DNA from: Bacteroidota bacterium
GTDB taxonomy: Bacteria > Bacteroidota > Bacteroidia > Chitinophagales > Chitinophagaceae
Length of the DNA stretch: 11,173 nt
Direction of reading: 5' to 3'
Assembly: GCA_023433755.1 (NCBI GenBank)
Contig: JAEYUA010000253.1
Span: 1-11,173, forward strand
Part shown: piece after piece, positions 1 to 6,334 of the stretch
How the letters are laid out: each line of letters opens with the position of its first letter
How positions within the stretch are numbered: position 1 is the first letter of the stretch
The notes under the pieces: generated by a model
The model's input: the letters and a program-made list of their open reading frames with translations, nothing else
The model's database searches: none
What the model was told of the DNA's origin: nothing
Translations under genes and position numbers: made by a program

Positions 1-522
1 CAGAACAGGCAATTCGTGTTGAAAGTGGCTGCCAAATATGGTTTCATGGGCCGCTATAACCGCAAGCTTGATTTCTCTCCATTCGAAAGATTCCAGTTGG
101 GTGGTGATGGTCTAACCAATAATATGGGTCTCCTGGGTTATGATATCATTGCACTCCGTGGTTATCCGGTATTTGATTATTCTGATCCTTCCGTGAATAA
201 TCCTGATCAGACAAATGCCAGCAGGTTCTTTACCATCTTCAATAAATACCAGCTCGAATTAAGGTACCCGCTGGTGACCAATCCAAGCAGTACCATTTAT
301 GCCCTTACCTTCTTTGATGCAGCTAACGGATGGTATTCCTTTAAGGATTACAACCCGTTCAAATTACGCCGCAGCGCGGGTGTGGGTATGCGTTTCTTCC
401 TGCCGATGTTTGGTTTGCTTGGATTTGATTACGGCATTGGGCTTGACCGCATGCAGCCTGGTGACAACAGGTTGAAGAATGCTACAAGGTTTACATTTAT
501 GTTAGGATTTGAACCTGAATAA
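1..522 (+). CDS. bamA: BamA (Omp85) outer-membrane protein assembly factor, C-terminal part, 5' truncated by the window
   Basis: The reading frame is open from base 1 and ends at the TAA at 520-522, giving 173 residues of what is normally a protein of about 800. An internal GTG at 16 is not the real start. BamA is the beta-barrel core of the machine that folds and inserts outer-membrane proteins. Visible here is the last part of the barrel, including the LRGYP segment (bases 154-168), which matches the conserved (V/I)RG(F/Y) motif of the barrel-lumen loop of Omp85 proteins. The end contains the family-typical GLLGFDYGIGLD segment (bases 412-447) and a final strand FTFMLGFEPE. Two OmpH/Skp chaperone genes follow, which is the usual Bacteroidota neighbourhood for BamA. 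A TamA or other Omp85 member is possible from the barrel alone, but the context favours BamA. The POTRA domains lie outside the window. Confidence 0.88.
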   Translation, partial: QNRQFVLKVAAKYGFMGRYNRKLDFSPFERFQLGGDGLTNNMGLLGYDIIALRGYPVFDYSDPSVNNPDQTNASRFFTIFNKYQLELRYPLVTNPSSTIYALTFFDAANGWYSFKDYNPFKLRRSAGVGMRFFLPMFGLLGFDYGIGLDRMQPGDNRLKNATRFTFMLGFEPE

Positions 523-565
523 ACTTCGTCTTATTGGTAATAATCCCAAATAAAAAACCAGTTAT

Positions 566-1078
566 ATGAAAAAAATTTTCCTGATTGCCCTGTGCAGCAT
601 CGTAATGGCGGGTATGGCCCATGCCCAGAAATACGCTATCATTGATACCAAGTATATTCTTGACCGGATGCCGGATTATAAAACGGCCCAGACCCAGCTC
701 GATGCATTTGCTGCTGCCTGGCAGAAAGAGATTGACGATAAGCAACGTGACCTCGACAAGATGTACCGTGATTTTGAAGCGGAGCAGGTGATGCTGAGCG
801 AAGACCTCAGGAGAAAACGCGAGGACCAGCTTTTCATCAGGGAAAAAGAAGTGAGGGATCTCCAAAGACAAAGATTTGGTTTTGAGGGAGATCTGTTCAA
901 AAAAAGGGGAGAGCTGATCAAACCAATCCAGGACAGGGTTTATAATGCCGTTCAGAAGCTGGCAGTGCAGAGAGGCTATGATTTCATATTGGATAAAAGT
1001 GAGGGAATTACGGTTATATTTGCCGACCCGAAACTGGAAAAAAGCGATGATATTTTGAAGGAACTGGGGGTGAAATAG
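566..1078 (+). CDS. OmpH/Skp family periplasmic chaperone (first copy)
   Basis: This 170-residue secreted protein has a clear signal peptide (MKKIFLIALCSIVMAGMAHA, predicted cleavage before Q21). The mature part starts with KYAIIDTKYILDRMPDY, the typical OmpH opening (a short strand, then a tyrosine/leucine-rich helix). A long charged helix rich in Lys, Arg, Glu and Gln follows at about residues 45-115, the coiled-coil tentacle of Skp-like proteins. The C-terminal part (about 118-170) returns to the body with AVQKLAVQRGYDFILDKSEG, a conserved OmpH segment. Skp-type chaperones hold unfolded outer-membrane proteins in the periplasm and hand them to BamA, encoded 43 nt upstream, so co-transcription is likely. 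No TAnnTTTG-type promoter is visible in that gap. Family assignment is firm; the gene name skp would be by analogy only. Confidence 0.93.
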   Translation: MKKIFLIALCSIVMAGMAHAQKYAIIDTKYILDRMPDYKTAQTQLDAFAAAWQKEIDDKQRDLDKMYRDFEAEQVMLSEDLRRKREDQLFIREKEVRDLQRQRFGFEGDLFKKRGELIKPIQDRVYNAVQKLAVQRGYDFILDKSEGITVIFADPKLEKSDDILKELGVK

Positions 1079-1159
1079 TAAAATAATTGTCAAAGAAATT
1101 GAGACCCGCAACCATCACCATTAAAAAACGATCATAATTAAACATCACAAAACAATCTC

Positions 1160-1696
1160 ATGAACAAGTTGAAAAATTTTTTGATTGCTGCGGTTCTTAT
1201 CTGCTCTTCCGGTGCTGCCATGGCTCAACAGAAAGCCGGCTATATCAGCCTTGACCAGGTACTGGCCATCATGCCTGAAGTGAATAAAATCGATTCCCAA
1301 ATGCAGCGGTTCCAGCAGGATTCCCTGAACCTGGAATATGTGAATATGTTTGAGCAGTATGAATATTACGACAGCCTGCTGACTAAAACCGATACTACCA
1401 AGATCTTACCTGCTGTTCGCAGGCAATACCGCATCGACCGCGATAATTTTGCTTTCCAGATCCAGAACTGGCAAACCATAGCGCAGAATATGTACCAGCA
1501 AAAGCAGGGACAATTGCTTCAGCCAGTCTATGCCAGGGTAATGACGGCTGTAAGAGCTGTAGCCAAGGAAAAAGGATATACCCATGTTTACGACAAACAG
1601 GTATTTATTGTAGCTCCTGATGGTGATGATCTTCTGGCCGCAGTAGCCGCCAAACTTAAACTTACCGTTCCGCCGAATATGGCAGGACTCAGATAA
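1160..1696 (+). CDS. OmpH/Skp family periplasmic chaperone (second copy)
   Basis: The protein has 178 residues with a signal peptide ending in AAMA (predicted cleavage after A22). The mature start QKAGYISLDQVLAIMPEVNKID matches the OmpH opening. The central helix (about residues 45-120) is rich in Gln, Tyr and Asp rather than the Lys/Arg/Glu of the first copy, so the two proteins are diverged paralogues rather than a recent duplication. The last helix–strand segment (AVRAVAKEKGYTHVYDKQVFIVAPDGDD) is the conserved OmpH C-terminal motif. It lies 81 nt after the first copy with no recognisable promoter between, and a strong terminator follows only 4 nt after its stop. It is therefore probably the last gene of the bamA–ompH–ompH unit. 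The two copies may chaperone different clients, but nothing in the sequence shows which. Confidence 0.93.
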   Translation: MNKLKNFLIAAVLICSSGAAMAQQKAGYISLDQVLAIMPEVNKIDSQMQRFQQDSLNLEYVNMFEQYEYYDSLLTKTDTTKILPAVRRQYRIDRDNFAFQIQNWQTIAQNMYQQKQGQLLQPVYARVMTAVRAVAKEKGYTHVYDKQVFIVAPDGDDLLAAVAAKLKLTVPPNMAGLR

Positions 1697-1700
1697 TGGC

Positions 1701-1725
1701 AACCCCGCAACCGCGGGGTTTTTTT
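1701..1725 (+). terminator. Rho-independent terminator of the bamA–ompH–ompH unit
   Basis: A perfect 8-bp stem (AACCCCGC at 1701-1708 with GCGGGGTT at 1713-1720) has a 4-nt loop and runs into seven consecutive T's (1719-1725), two of them in the stem. It starts 4 nt after the stop of the second OmpH gene and 62 nt before the TPR gene. Confidence 0.92.
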
Positions 1726-1742
1726 ATACCCTTTCCACGGTA

Positions 1743-1771
1743 TTGTAAAGCACTGCCTCATTTCTACTTTG
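1743..1771 (+). promoter_or_regulatory. Candidate Bacteroidota-type promoter for the TPR gene
   Basis: TTG at 1743-1745 and TACTTTG at 1765-1771 are separated by 19 nt. This fits the -33 TTG / -7 TAnnTTTG arrangement used by the Bacteroidota primary sigma factor, except that the -7 box is one base short. It lies just after the terminator, which requires a new promoter for the TPR gene. Predicted initiation near 1777 would leave a leader of only about 10 nt. Confidence 0.45.
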
Positions 1772-1786
1772 TGGGAAATGTAATAT

Positions 1787-3628
1787 ATGCGCAGCTTCAT
1801 CGTGATTTTGACAGCCCTGTTATCAATAACCCAGGTAAAGGCACAGGAATCTTTAAATAAGGCAGACCAGTGTTACCGGGAAAAGAATTACCAGTGTGCC
1901 ATCAATTTTTATAGTGAGGCGATCAGCGCTAAAACTTACCCTGAGAAAAATTACCACGTTATCCAGTACAGGATCGGTTATTCCTATGCTGCGCTGGGCA
2001 AATACAGTGAATCAATAGTGTATTTTCAAAATGCCATCAACAGCAACCCTGCTTACGGTAATGCGCACTGGGATCTTGCCTATAGTCATTACAAGGTAGC
2101 GGCATATGATAAGGCCGTAGATCATTATACAAAAGCCATAGAGTTGAACACCGATCCAAAGAATCTCCGTTCCTTGTATCACTGGAGAGGAAAATCATGG
2201 TCGGCCCAGAAAAAATATACGCAGGCGCTCGCCGATTTTAAAATGGCTTTTGAAAAAGATCCGGCTTACGACGATTCTTATGCACTGGCAGGGGATATGT
2301 GCTACAACCTGGCCAAATACCGCGATGCTCTGAATTATTATGACCAGTCAATCAGGCTGGCGAAGGAAATCAGCCCTAAAATAATGGCGGCAAGATATTA
2401 CTGGAAAGGCAGGTCATATTATAAACTCTTTCGGTACGATTCAGCCATGATGGATTATAATAAAGTGCTGGAACTAGACCCAAACTACCGGGAAGCGGTG
2501 TGGGAGATCGGGGCGGTTTACTATAACCAGTTTAAATGGCCTGAAGCCATAGCGCAGTACACTAAAACCATGACGCTTTATAAGAATGATTCGGCATCCA
2601 TGACATCTTTGTACAGCCTGCGTGGTTATTGTTACCGCAAGTCTAAGGATTATGCAAAGGCAATTGCTGATTATGACATGGTGTTGAAATATGATCCTAC
2701 CCAGATACATGCTGTCGACAATAAAGCAATGATTTTTATTGAACAGAAAAAATTCAGGGAAGCGCTGCCTTTGCTCTCAAAAGGAATTGAAATGGATAAG
2801 TATGGTGTTTATAAGGCGCTGTTTTATGCAATGAAAGCCAGGTGCTTCCTTGTGTTAAAGGATACGGCAAGCGCGCTGGAGAGTATCAGTAATGCAAAAA
2901 CTTATGATGAATATGGTGATATTGGTGAGATCTATGTCGAATCAGGCAATATCAATTTTGGAAAACGAAAATATACGCAGGCTGCCCTTGATTATGATGA
3001 TGCACTTGCCGATTTTGGCTATTTCGAAGACAATGGATACATGTCGCTGATTTATTTACGAAAAGGGATCAGCAACATGATGATATCCAATTTATCCACT
3101 GCCGGTTTTGACCTGGAAGAAAGTATCTATTATGATTCTCTGAACAAGGCGGCTCATCGTTTCCTCGGGGAGGTTGATTATGCCCAGAAGAAATATGCAG
3201 ATGCAGAAAAATCATTCACAACCGCCATCCGCCTGTATAAAAATGAAAAGGACAGCCTGCATAGAATGTACAGCTACCGTGGACAGAACTATTACATGCA
3301 AAAGAACTATGCAAAAGCACTGGCAGATTATGAACAGGCTGATAAACTTAATCCCAATAATTTAAATTACCTGGTGGGCATCGCCCAACTGGCATTTGAA
3401 ACGAAAGATTTTCAGAAGGTGGTAAATACCTTCACGAAAATCATCCCCATGTATAAACCAAACCAGAAGAATGAACTTGCTTTTGCTTATTATGGCCGTG
3501 GCAGGGCCTTCCATGAATTGAAGAATAAGGATAAGGCATTGCAGGATTTGAATAAGGCCATAGAACTGTTTCCCAATTACGCAGAAGCAAAAACCTGGAA
3601 GGCTACAATAACTGCTGCCACTTACTAG
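1787..3628 (+). CDS. Secreted TPR-repeat protein of unknown function
   Basis: The protein has 613 residues and begins with a signal peptide (MRSFIVILTALLSITQVKA, predicted cleavage before Q20), so it should act in the periplasm or at the cell surface. Nearly all the rest is tetratricopeptide repeats of about 34 residues. Recurring signatures include a small residue after an aromatic pair and endings such as KAIELN, KVLELDP, MVLKYDP and KAIELFPNYAEA. I can distinguish at least a dozen units, from about residue 21 to 605. No enzymatic, membrane or OmpA-like domain is visible, so it is probably a pure protein-interaction scaffold. It sits between the OmpH genes and murI, which are often adjacent in Bacteroidota. 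A terminator precedes it and a promoter-like box follows at 3636, so it is probably its own unit. The binding partner cannot be told from sequence; a role in envelope assembly is only a guess from the neighbours. Confidence 0.9.
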   Translation: MRSFIVILTALLSITQVKAQESLNKADQCYREKNYQCAINFYSEAISAKTYPEKNYHVIQYRIGYSYAALGKYSESIVYFQNAINSNPAYGNAHWDLAYSHYKVAAYDKAVDHYTKAIELNTDPKNLRSLYHWRGKSWSAQKKYTQALADFKMAFEKDPAYDDSYALAGDMCYNLAKYRDALNYYDQSIRLAKEISPKIMAARYYWKGRSYYKLFRYDSAMMDYNKVLELDPNYREAVWEIGAVYYNQFKWPEAIAQYTKTMTLYKNDSASMTSLYSLRGYCYRKSKDYAKAIADYDMVLKYDPTQIHAVDNKAMIFIEQKKFREALPLLSKGIEMDKYGVYKALFYAMKARCFLVLKDTASALESISNAKTYDEYGDIGEIYVESGNINFGKRKYTQAALDYDDALADFGYFEDNGYMSLIYLRKGISNMMISNLSTAGFDLEESIYYDSLNKAAHRFLGEVDYAQKKYADAEKSFTTAIRLYKNEKDSLHRMYSYRGQNYYMQKNYAKALADYEQADKLNPNNLNYLVGIAQLAFETKDFQKVVNTFTKIIPMYKPNQKNELAFAYYGRGRAFHELKNKDKALQDLNKAIELFPNYAEAKTWKATITAATY

Positions 3629-3635
3629 ATTCCTT

Positions 3636-3643
3636 TATTTTTG
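3636..3643 (+). promoter_or_regulatory. Candidate -7 box of murI, 4 nt before its start codon
   Basis: TATTTTTG is a perfect match to the Bacteroidota -7 consensus TAnnTTTG. It ends 4 nt before the murI ATG at 3648. Initiation 5-7 nt downstream of the box would fall on the start codon, predicting a leaderless transcript. No clear TTG is seen at the -33 distance. Confidence 0.45.
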
Positions 3644-3647
3644 GTGG

Positions 3648-4469
3648 ATGCCGGGACCAATAGGTGTATTCGATTCAGGTTATGGCGGACTGACCGTAAT
3701 GCGGGCCCTGGTAGACCGGCTCCCGCAATACGATTATTGCTACCTCGGTGATAATGCCAGGTCACCTTATGGCACAAGAAGTTTTGAGACCGTTTACCGG
3801 TATACATTACAGTGTGTTAAATGGCTGCTTTCGCAAAATTGTCCGCTCATTATCCTTGCTTGCAATACGGCTTCGGCAAAAGCTTTGAGATCCATCCAGC
3901 AAAACGATTTGCATAACCTGGATCCGGATGCCAGGGTGCTGGGTGTAATCCGCCCCACTACCGAAATGATCGGGCACCATACCAAAACCAACAGCATAGG
4001 TATTCTTGCTACAACGGGAACTGTTCAATCGGGCTCTTATCTCATTGAACTGGAAAAATTTTTCCCTGGCCTTCATATCGAACAGGAAGCCTGTCCCATG
4101 TGGGTGCCCCTGGTGGAAAATAACGAGCATTTGCAGGAAGGCGCTGATTTTTTCGTGAAGAAACACATTGAAAATATCCTTTCCCGGGATAAGAATATCG
4201 ACACACTTTTACTTGCCTGTACACATTACCCCCTGCTGAAGGAGAAAATCAGTCAATACCTGCCAGGGCATGTAAAATTGTTGTCGCAGGGTGATATCGT
4301 GGCTGAAAGCCTGGAAGATTACCTGGAACGTCATCCTGAGATAGAAAAAAGAATTGAGCGGTCAGGCTCAAGAAAGTTTTATACTACCGACAGCACTGAT
4401 GATTTCAATAACCATGCATCCGTTTTCTTCGGGGAAACCATCTCAGCGAAGCATATAGACCTGGTTTGA
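3648..4469 (+). CDS. murI: Glutamate racemase
   Basis: This enzyme interconverts L- and D-glutamate in the cytoplasm and supplies D-glutamate for the peptidoglycan stem peptide. The 273 residues match the usual family length. The opening PIGVFDSGYGGLTV carries the conserved D9/S10 pair. The two catalytic cysteines are visible: C72 in LACNTASA and C191 in LLACTHYPLL, followed by H193. The GDNARSPYG segment (residues 34-42) is also diagnostic. The ATG at 3648 is chosen because the conserved motif begins only four residues later; there is no room for an earlier start. It follows the TPR gene by 19 nt, and a -7-like box lies in that gap. No feature is missing, so it should be active. Confidence 0.97.
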   Translation: MPGPIGVFDSGYGGLTVMRALVDRLPQYDYCYLGDNARSPYGTRSFETVYRYTLQCVKWLLSQNCPLIILACNTASAKALRSIQQNDLHNLDPDARVLGVIRPTTEMIGHHTKTNSIGILATTGTVQSGSYLIELEKFFPGLHIEQEACPMWVPLVENNEHLQEGADFFVKKHIENILSRDKNIDTLLLACTHYPLLKEKISQYLPGHVKLLSQGDIVAESLEDYLERHPEIEKRIERSGSRKFYTTDSTDDFNNHASVFFGETISAKHIDLV

Positions 4470-4561
4470 AAATACAGCCAGGAAGGAAGGCTGCCAATCG
4501 AAAATCACATATTCCTGGTGCCATTCTTTCTTAGCGGTTATAAAAATTAACACCTCTTCAA

Positions 4562-4593
4562 CCCCCTTTTTTCCCTTTTTCCCCCTACCTTTG
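4562..4593 (+). promoter_or_regulatory. rpmH promoter: perfect -7 box behind a polypyrimidine tract
   Basis: TACCTTTG at 4586-4593 matches TAnnTTTG exactly. No TTG lies at the -33 distance. Instead a run of 25 pyrimidines with no purine (4562-4586) covers that region. Transcription would start near 4599, giving an rpmH leader of about 100 nt. Confidence 0.65.
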
Positions 4594-4598
4594 CCGTC

Positions 4599-4698
4599 CT
4601 TTCACAGATCCAACGGGTGTGGTGACCTGTAGGAATGACTGAAACCAGCCTGGCTCTCCACAGGCCATTTCGTAAAAAAGTGAAAAAAACAGACTAAA
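4599..4698 (+). promoter_or_regulatory. Possible structured 5' leader of rpmH
   Basis: About 100 nt separate the predicted transcription start from the rpmH ATG, long for this window, where other leaders look very short. Two alternative pairings are possible: CCTGT (4626-4630) with ACAGG (4660-4664), extendable past one mismatch, or GCCTG (4648-4652) with CAGGC (4661-4665). Because both use the same 3' segment they are mutually exclusive. This could be a ribosomal-protein leader that binds its product, but I recognise no described motif, and the helices are short enough to be chance. Confidence 0.25.
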
Positions 4699-4854
4699 AT
4701 GAAACGTACATTTCAACCGCATACACGCCGCCGTAAAACCGTTCACGGTTTCCGTAAACGCATGCAAACCGCCAATGGCAGGAAAGTTCTTGCCAGCCGT
4801 CGTGCAAAAGGCCGCCATAAACTCACTGTAAGCGACGAAAGAAGCCTGAAGTGA
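4699..4854 (+). CDS. rpmH: 50S ribosomal protein L34
   Basis: This 51-residue, very basic protein of the large ribosomal subunit begins MKRTFQPHTRRRKTVHGFRK and continues with the family-typical RMQTANGRKVLASRRAKGRHKL. Most L34 proteins have 44-50 residues; the short acidic extension VSDERSLK at the C terminus is commonly seen in Bacteroidota. The start is fixed by the universal MKRTFQP opening. It has its own promoter-like box (4586) and a terminator right after it, and it is followed by rnpA and yidD as in many bacteria. Confidence 0.96.
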   Translation: MKRTFQPHTRRRKTVHGFRKRMQTANGRKVLASRRAKGRHKLTVSDERSLK

Positions 4855-4875
4855 TCAGAACGCATTTAAAAGACC

Positions 4876-4907
4876 AGCCCCGTTTCCTGACCCAGGACGG
4901 GGCTTTT
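4876..4907 (+). terminator. Terminator or attenuator between rpmH and rnpA
   Basis: AGCCCCGT (4876-4883) pairs with ACGGGGCT (4897-4904). CCTG (4886-4889) and CAGG (4893-4896) extend the helix after a two-base bulge, leaving a 3-nt loop. The hairpin runs into CTTTTCC and a further T-rich stretch. Only 14 nt remain to the rnpA start, so it probably limits read-through and lets rpmH be made in excess over rnpA. Confidence 0.82.
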
Positions 4908-4921
4908 CCTTATTTTAGAAT

Positions 4922-5320
4922 ATGGTGAAAAGGTTTGGATTTGGAAGAAAGGAGAAGCTGAAAAGCCGCAAAAAGATCGAGGCGCTTTTTGCAACGGGGA
5001 AAAGTTTCCCGGCTTTCCCCCTCCGGGTCATCTACCTTTTTGAACCTGGAGAACCAGCCGGTTTATTGGTCGGCGTTTCGGCCAGCAAGAGAAATTTCAA
5101 AAAAGCAGTGGACCGCAACCGGGTCAAAAGACTGCTCAGGGAAGCCTACCGGCTTGAGAAGGAAGTTTTGCTTGAAAAAACAAAGGCGCTTGGACTGGCC
5201 GGGAATGTTTTTTTTATGTACAACGGTAAGAGCATTGCGGGTTTTGATGAAATTAGTGCTGCAATGAAAAAAGCGCTTAAGCAGTTGGATAAAATAATAT
5301 CAAATGAAAAGTTTTCTTAG
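4922..5320 (+). CDS. rnpA: Ribonuclease P protein component
   Basis: The RnpA protein binds the catalytic RNase P RNA and helps it cleave 5' leaders from pre-tRNAs. The 132 residues agree with the family length. The hallmark arginine-rich motif is present: AVDRNRVKRLLREAYR at residues 62-77, including the RNR core at 65-67. It is preceded by the conserved VGVSASKRNFKKA strand and helix. The N-terminal KLKSRKKIEALFATGKSF is the usual first helix that contacts precursor tRNA. The gene follows the rpmH terminator closely and overlaps yidD by 17 nt, so it is translationally linked to it. A weak -7-like sequence (TATTTTAG, 4911-4918, one mismatch) could give it a separate start. Confidence 0.96.
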   Translation: MVKRFGFGRKEKLKSRKKIEALFATGKSFPAFPLRVIYLFEPGEPAGLLVGVSASKRNFKKAVDRNRVKRLLREAYRLEKEVLLEKTKALGLAGNVFFMYNGKSIAGFDEISAAMKKALKQLDKIISNEKFS

Positions 5321-5534
5321 GATACTGGCCCTTCCATTTATGGCGCTGATCAAATTTTACCAGCTCTTCATCTCTCCGCTGATGGGTCCCAAATGCAGGT
5401 ATACCCCCACCTGTTCGCATTATTCCATGCAGGCTTTTAAAAAATATGGAGTCTTCAAAGGTTTCTGGTTAACCGTTAAGCGTATCAGCCGCTGTCATCC
5501 CTGGGGCGGGCACGGTTATGATCCGGTTCCTTAA
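5304..5534 (+). CDS. yidD: Membrane protein insertion efficiency factor YidD
   Basis: This 76-residue member of the YidD (DUF37) family is thought to assist insertion of inner-membrane proteins together with YidC. The N-terminal hydrophobic helix with LIKFYQLFISPLMG is followed by the diagnostic cysteine motif CRYTPTCSHY (residues 31-40) and by RCHPWGGHGYDPVP at the C terminus (63-76). All key residues are intact. Its start lies inside the end of rnpA in another frame (17-nt overlap), the usual arrangement. yidC itself is not in the window. Confidence 0.96.
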   Translation: MKSFLRILALPFMALIKFYQLFISPLMGPKCRYTPTCSHYSMQAFKKYGVFKGFWLTVKRISRCHPWGGHGYDPVP

Positions 5535-5732
5535 TTTTTACCACCAAGCCCAGCCTTCGCTAAAGCTATGGCTGACACTGCGCAAAGAAAAAAAGACGCA
5601 ATTTTTTGTTTAAATCAAGCCCTTAATGTTTGAACTATTTTGCTCCCAGCATAAATCACAACCTTTCTGAACCTGTCATCCCGTATGGGTCTGGGCATCG
5701 CATAAATCAATAATTGTAATAATAAAGACTTA

Positions 5733-5740
5733 TAGTTCTG
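5733..5740 (+). promoter_or_regulatory. Candidate -7 box for the structured RNA
   Basis: TAGTTCTG matches TAnnTTTG in all but one position. A TTG lies at 5714-5716, with a slightly short 16-nt spacer. Initiation about 6 nt downstream would fall at 5746, exactly the first base of the closing helix of the downstream element. Confidence 0.35.
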
Positions 5741-5745
5741 ATAAA

Positions 5746-5910
5746 TAGCCGTTTCGGCGGGAAGGGCAGTAAGTAAAGACCCTGAGAATGATGCGGACTA
5801 CCGACCTCAGACTATCGATTTAAATGTTGACTCCATGCTTTGATGACTCTACTTACCGTTCTCTGGTAGCTGTAGATTCAGCGAAGACTACCTTCCCGTT
5901 GAAACGGCTA
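5746..5910 (+). ncRNA. Candidate structured RNA, about 165 nt, rod-shaped (6S-like?)
   Basis: The ends form a continuous 20-bp helix: 5746-5765 with 5891-5910, including only two G·U pairs, at 5756/5900 and 5757/5899. A further 3 bp (5768-5770 with 5887-5889) follow. Inside are several alternative pairings: GTAAGTA (5769-5775) with TACTTAC (5850-5856), CTGAG (5782-5786) with CTCAG (5806-5810) enclosing CGG/CCG, and GGTAG (5865-5869) with CTACC (5888-5892) enclosing CTG/CAG. The last competes with the inner end of the closing helix, so rearrangement is possible. Length, single long closing helix, bubble and a small hairpin on the 3' side resemble 6S RNA, which binds RNA polymerase, but I cannot confirm that by sequence. 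A promoter-like box sits at the right distance upstream. Alternatively it is a palindromic mobile repeat: the helix is flanked by TAAA on both sides and its ends resemble those of the element at 6338-6462. Confidence 0.45.
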
Positions 5911-6029
5911 TAAAAATTGTTGCAGAGCTGAGAATCATAATCATAAAACTTGGATTATTCTTTGCGTACATGATTGGATTGGTACTCTGCATATATTGCG
6001 GTTAACCTTCTCAACTAAAAAGAAAATCA

Positions 6030-6329
6030 ATGAAATACTTCTTCTCACTCATTTCAGTTTTCATTCTTTCATCATGTTCTTCCTCTTCTTCCTTCGAATC
6101 AGATGTAAGAAAAATGGCCCGCCTTACCTGCGAGGTGCAGCAACTCTCCGTCCGTGCCATGAAGAATGGCGAAAATGTTACCGATAAACTTGAAGCCAAA
6201 AAGAAGGAAGCCAAAGAATTTGGAGACAGGATGAAAGAAAAATACAAGGCCCAGGAAAATAATCCCGAAATGAATGAGCAGGCGCAGCAGATTTTCGAGG
6301 ACGAGATGAAGAATTGTAAGGTGGAATAA
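6030..6329 (+). CDS. Small lipoprotein with two cysteines, unknown function
   Basis: The 99-residue product begins MKYFFSLISVFILSSC, a lipoprotein signal peptide with lipobox L13-S14-S15-C16, so the mature protein should be lipid-anchored at C16. Five serines follow the cysteine as a flexible tether. The rest is one highly charged, helix-prone stretch rich in Lys and Glu (about residues 40-90), probably a helical hairpin or coiled coil. C34 (LTCEVQQ) and C96 (MKNCKVE) bracket it and could form a disulfide joining the two ends. I do not recognise the family. The gene stands alone between the candidate RNA at 5746-5910 and the palindromic repeat at 6335-6462, convergent with the superoxide dismutase gene. 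The signal peptide makes it very likely a real gene. Confidence 0.8.
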   Translation: MKYFFSLISVFILSSCSSSSSFESDVRKMARLTCEVQQLSVRAMKNGENVTDKLEAKKKEAKEFGDRMKEKYKAQENNPEMNEQAQQIFEDEMKNCKVE

Positions 6330-6334
6330 TTTTG

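Larger units (their letters stand above)
5535..6029 (+). other. 495-nt intergenic region without a protein gene
   Basis: After yidD there is a weak terminator-like hairpin: TGCG (5579-5582) and CGCA (5597-5600), followed by ATTTTTT. A short inverted repeat also occurs at 5551-5574 (CAGCC…GGCTG). I see nothing recognisable between about 5608 and 5732. The structured element at 5746-5910 is described separately. After it, ATAATC (5937-5942) pairs with GATTAT (5953-5958) before TTCTTT, a possible weak terminator. No open frame in this gap resembles a gene. Confidence 0.6.

Noticed and set aside
497..1111. 204-residue open frame on the - strand opposite the first OmpH gene
   Set aside because: It lies fully over a clear OmpH gene, has no recognisable domain and reads like the antisense of a charged helix; a shadow frame.
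3807..4166. 119-residue - strand open frame inside murI
   Set aside because: murI is certain on the + strand with all catalytic residues; the reverse frame has no motif or promoter.
4475..4518. Hairpins after murI (CAGCC…GGCTG and CCAGGAA…TTCCTGG) as a terminator
   Set aside because: The two pairings exclude each other and neither is followed by a T-run, so I do not annotate a terminator there.
5304..5320. 17-nt overlap of rnpA and yidD as a possible frameshift or sequencing error
   Set aside because: Both proteins are complete and the overlap is the usual arrangement of these genes.
5551..5574. Short inverted repeat after yidD as its terminator
   Set aside because: Only a 5-bp stem with no T-run after it; the weaker TGCG/CGCA hairpin at 5579-5607 with a T-run is a somewhat better, still doubtful, candidate.
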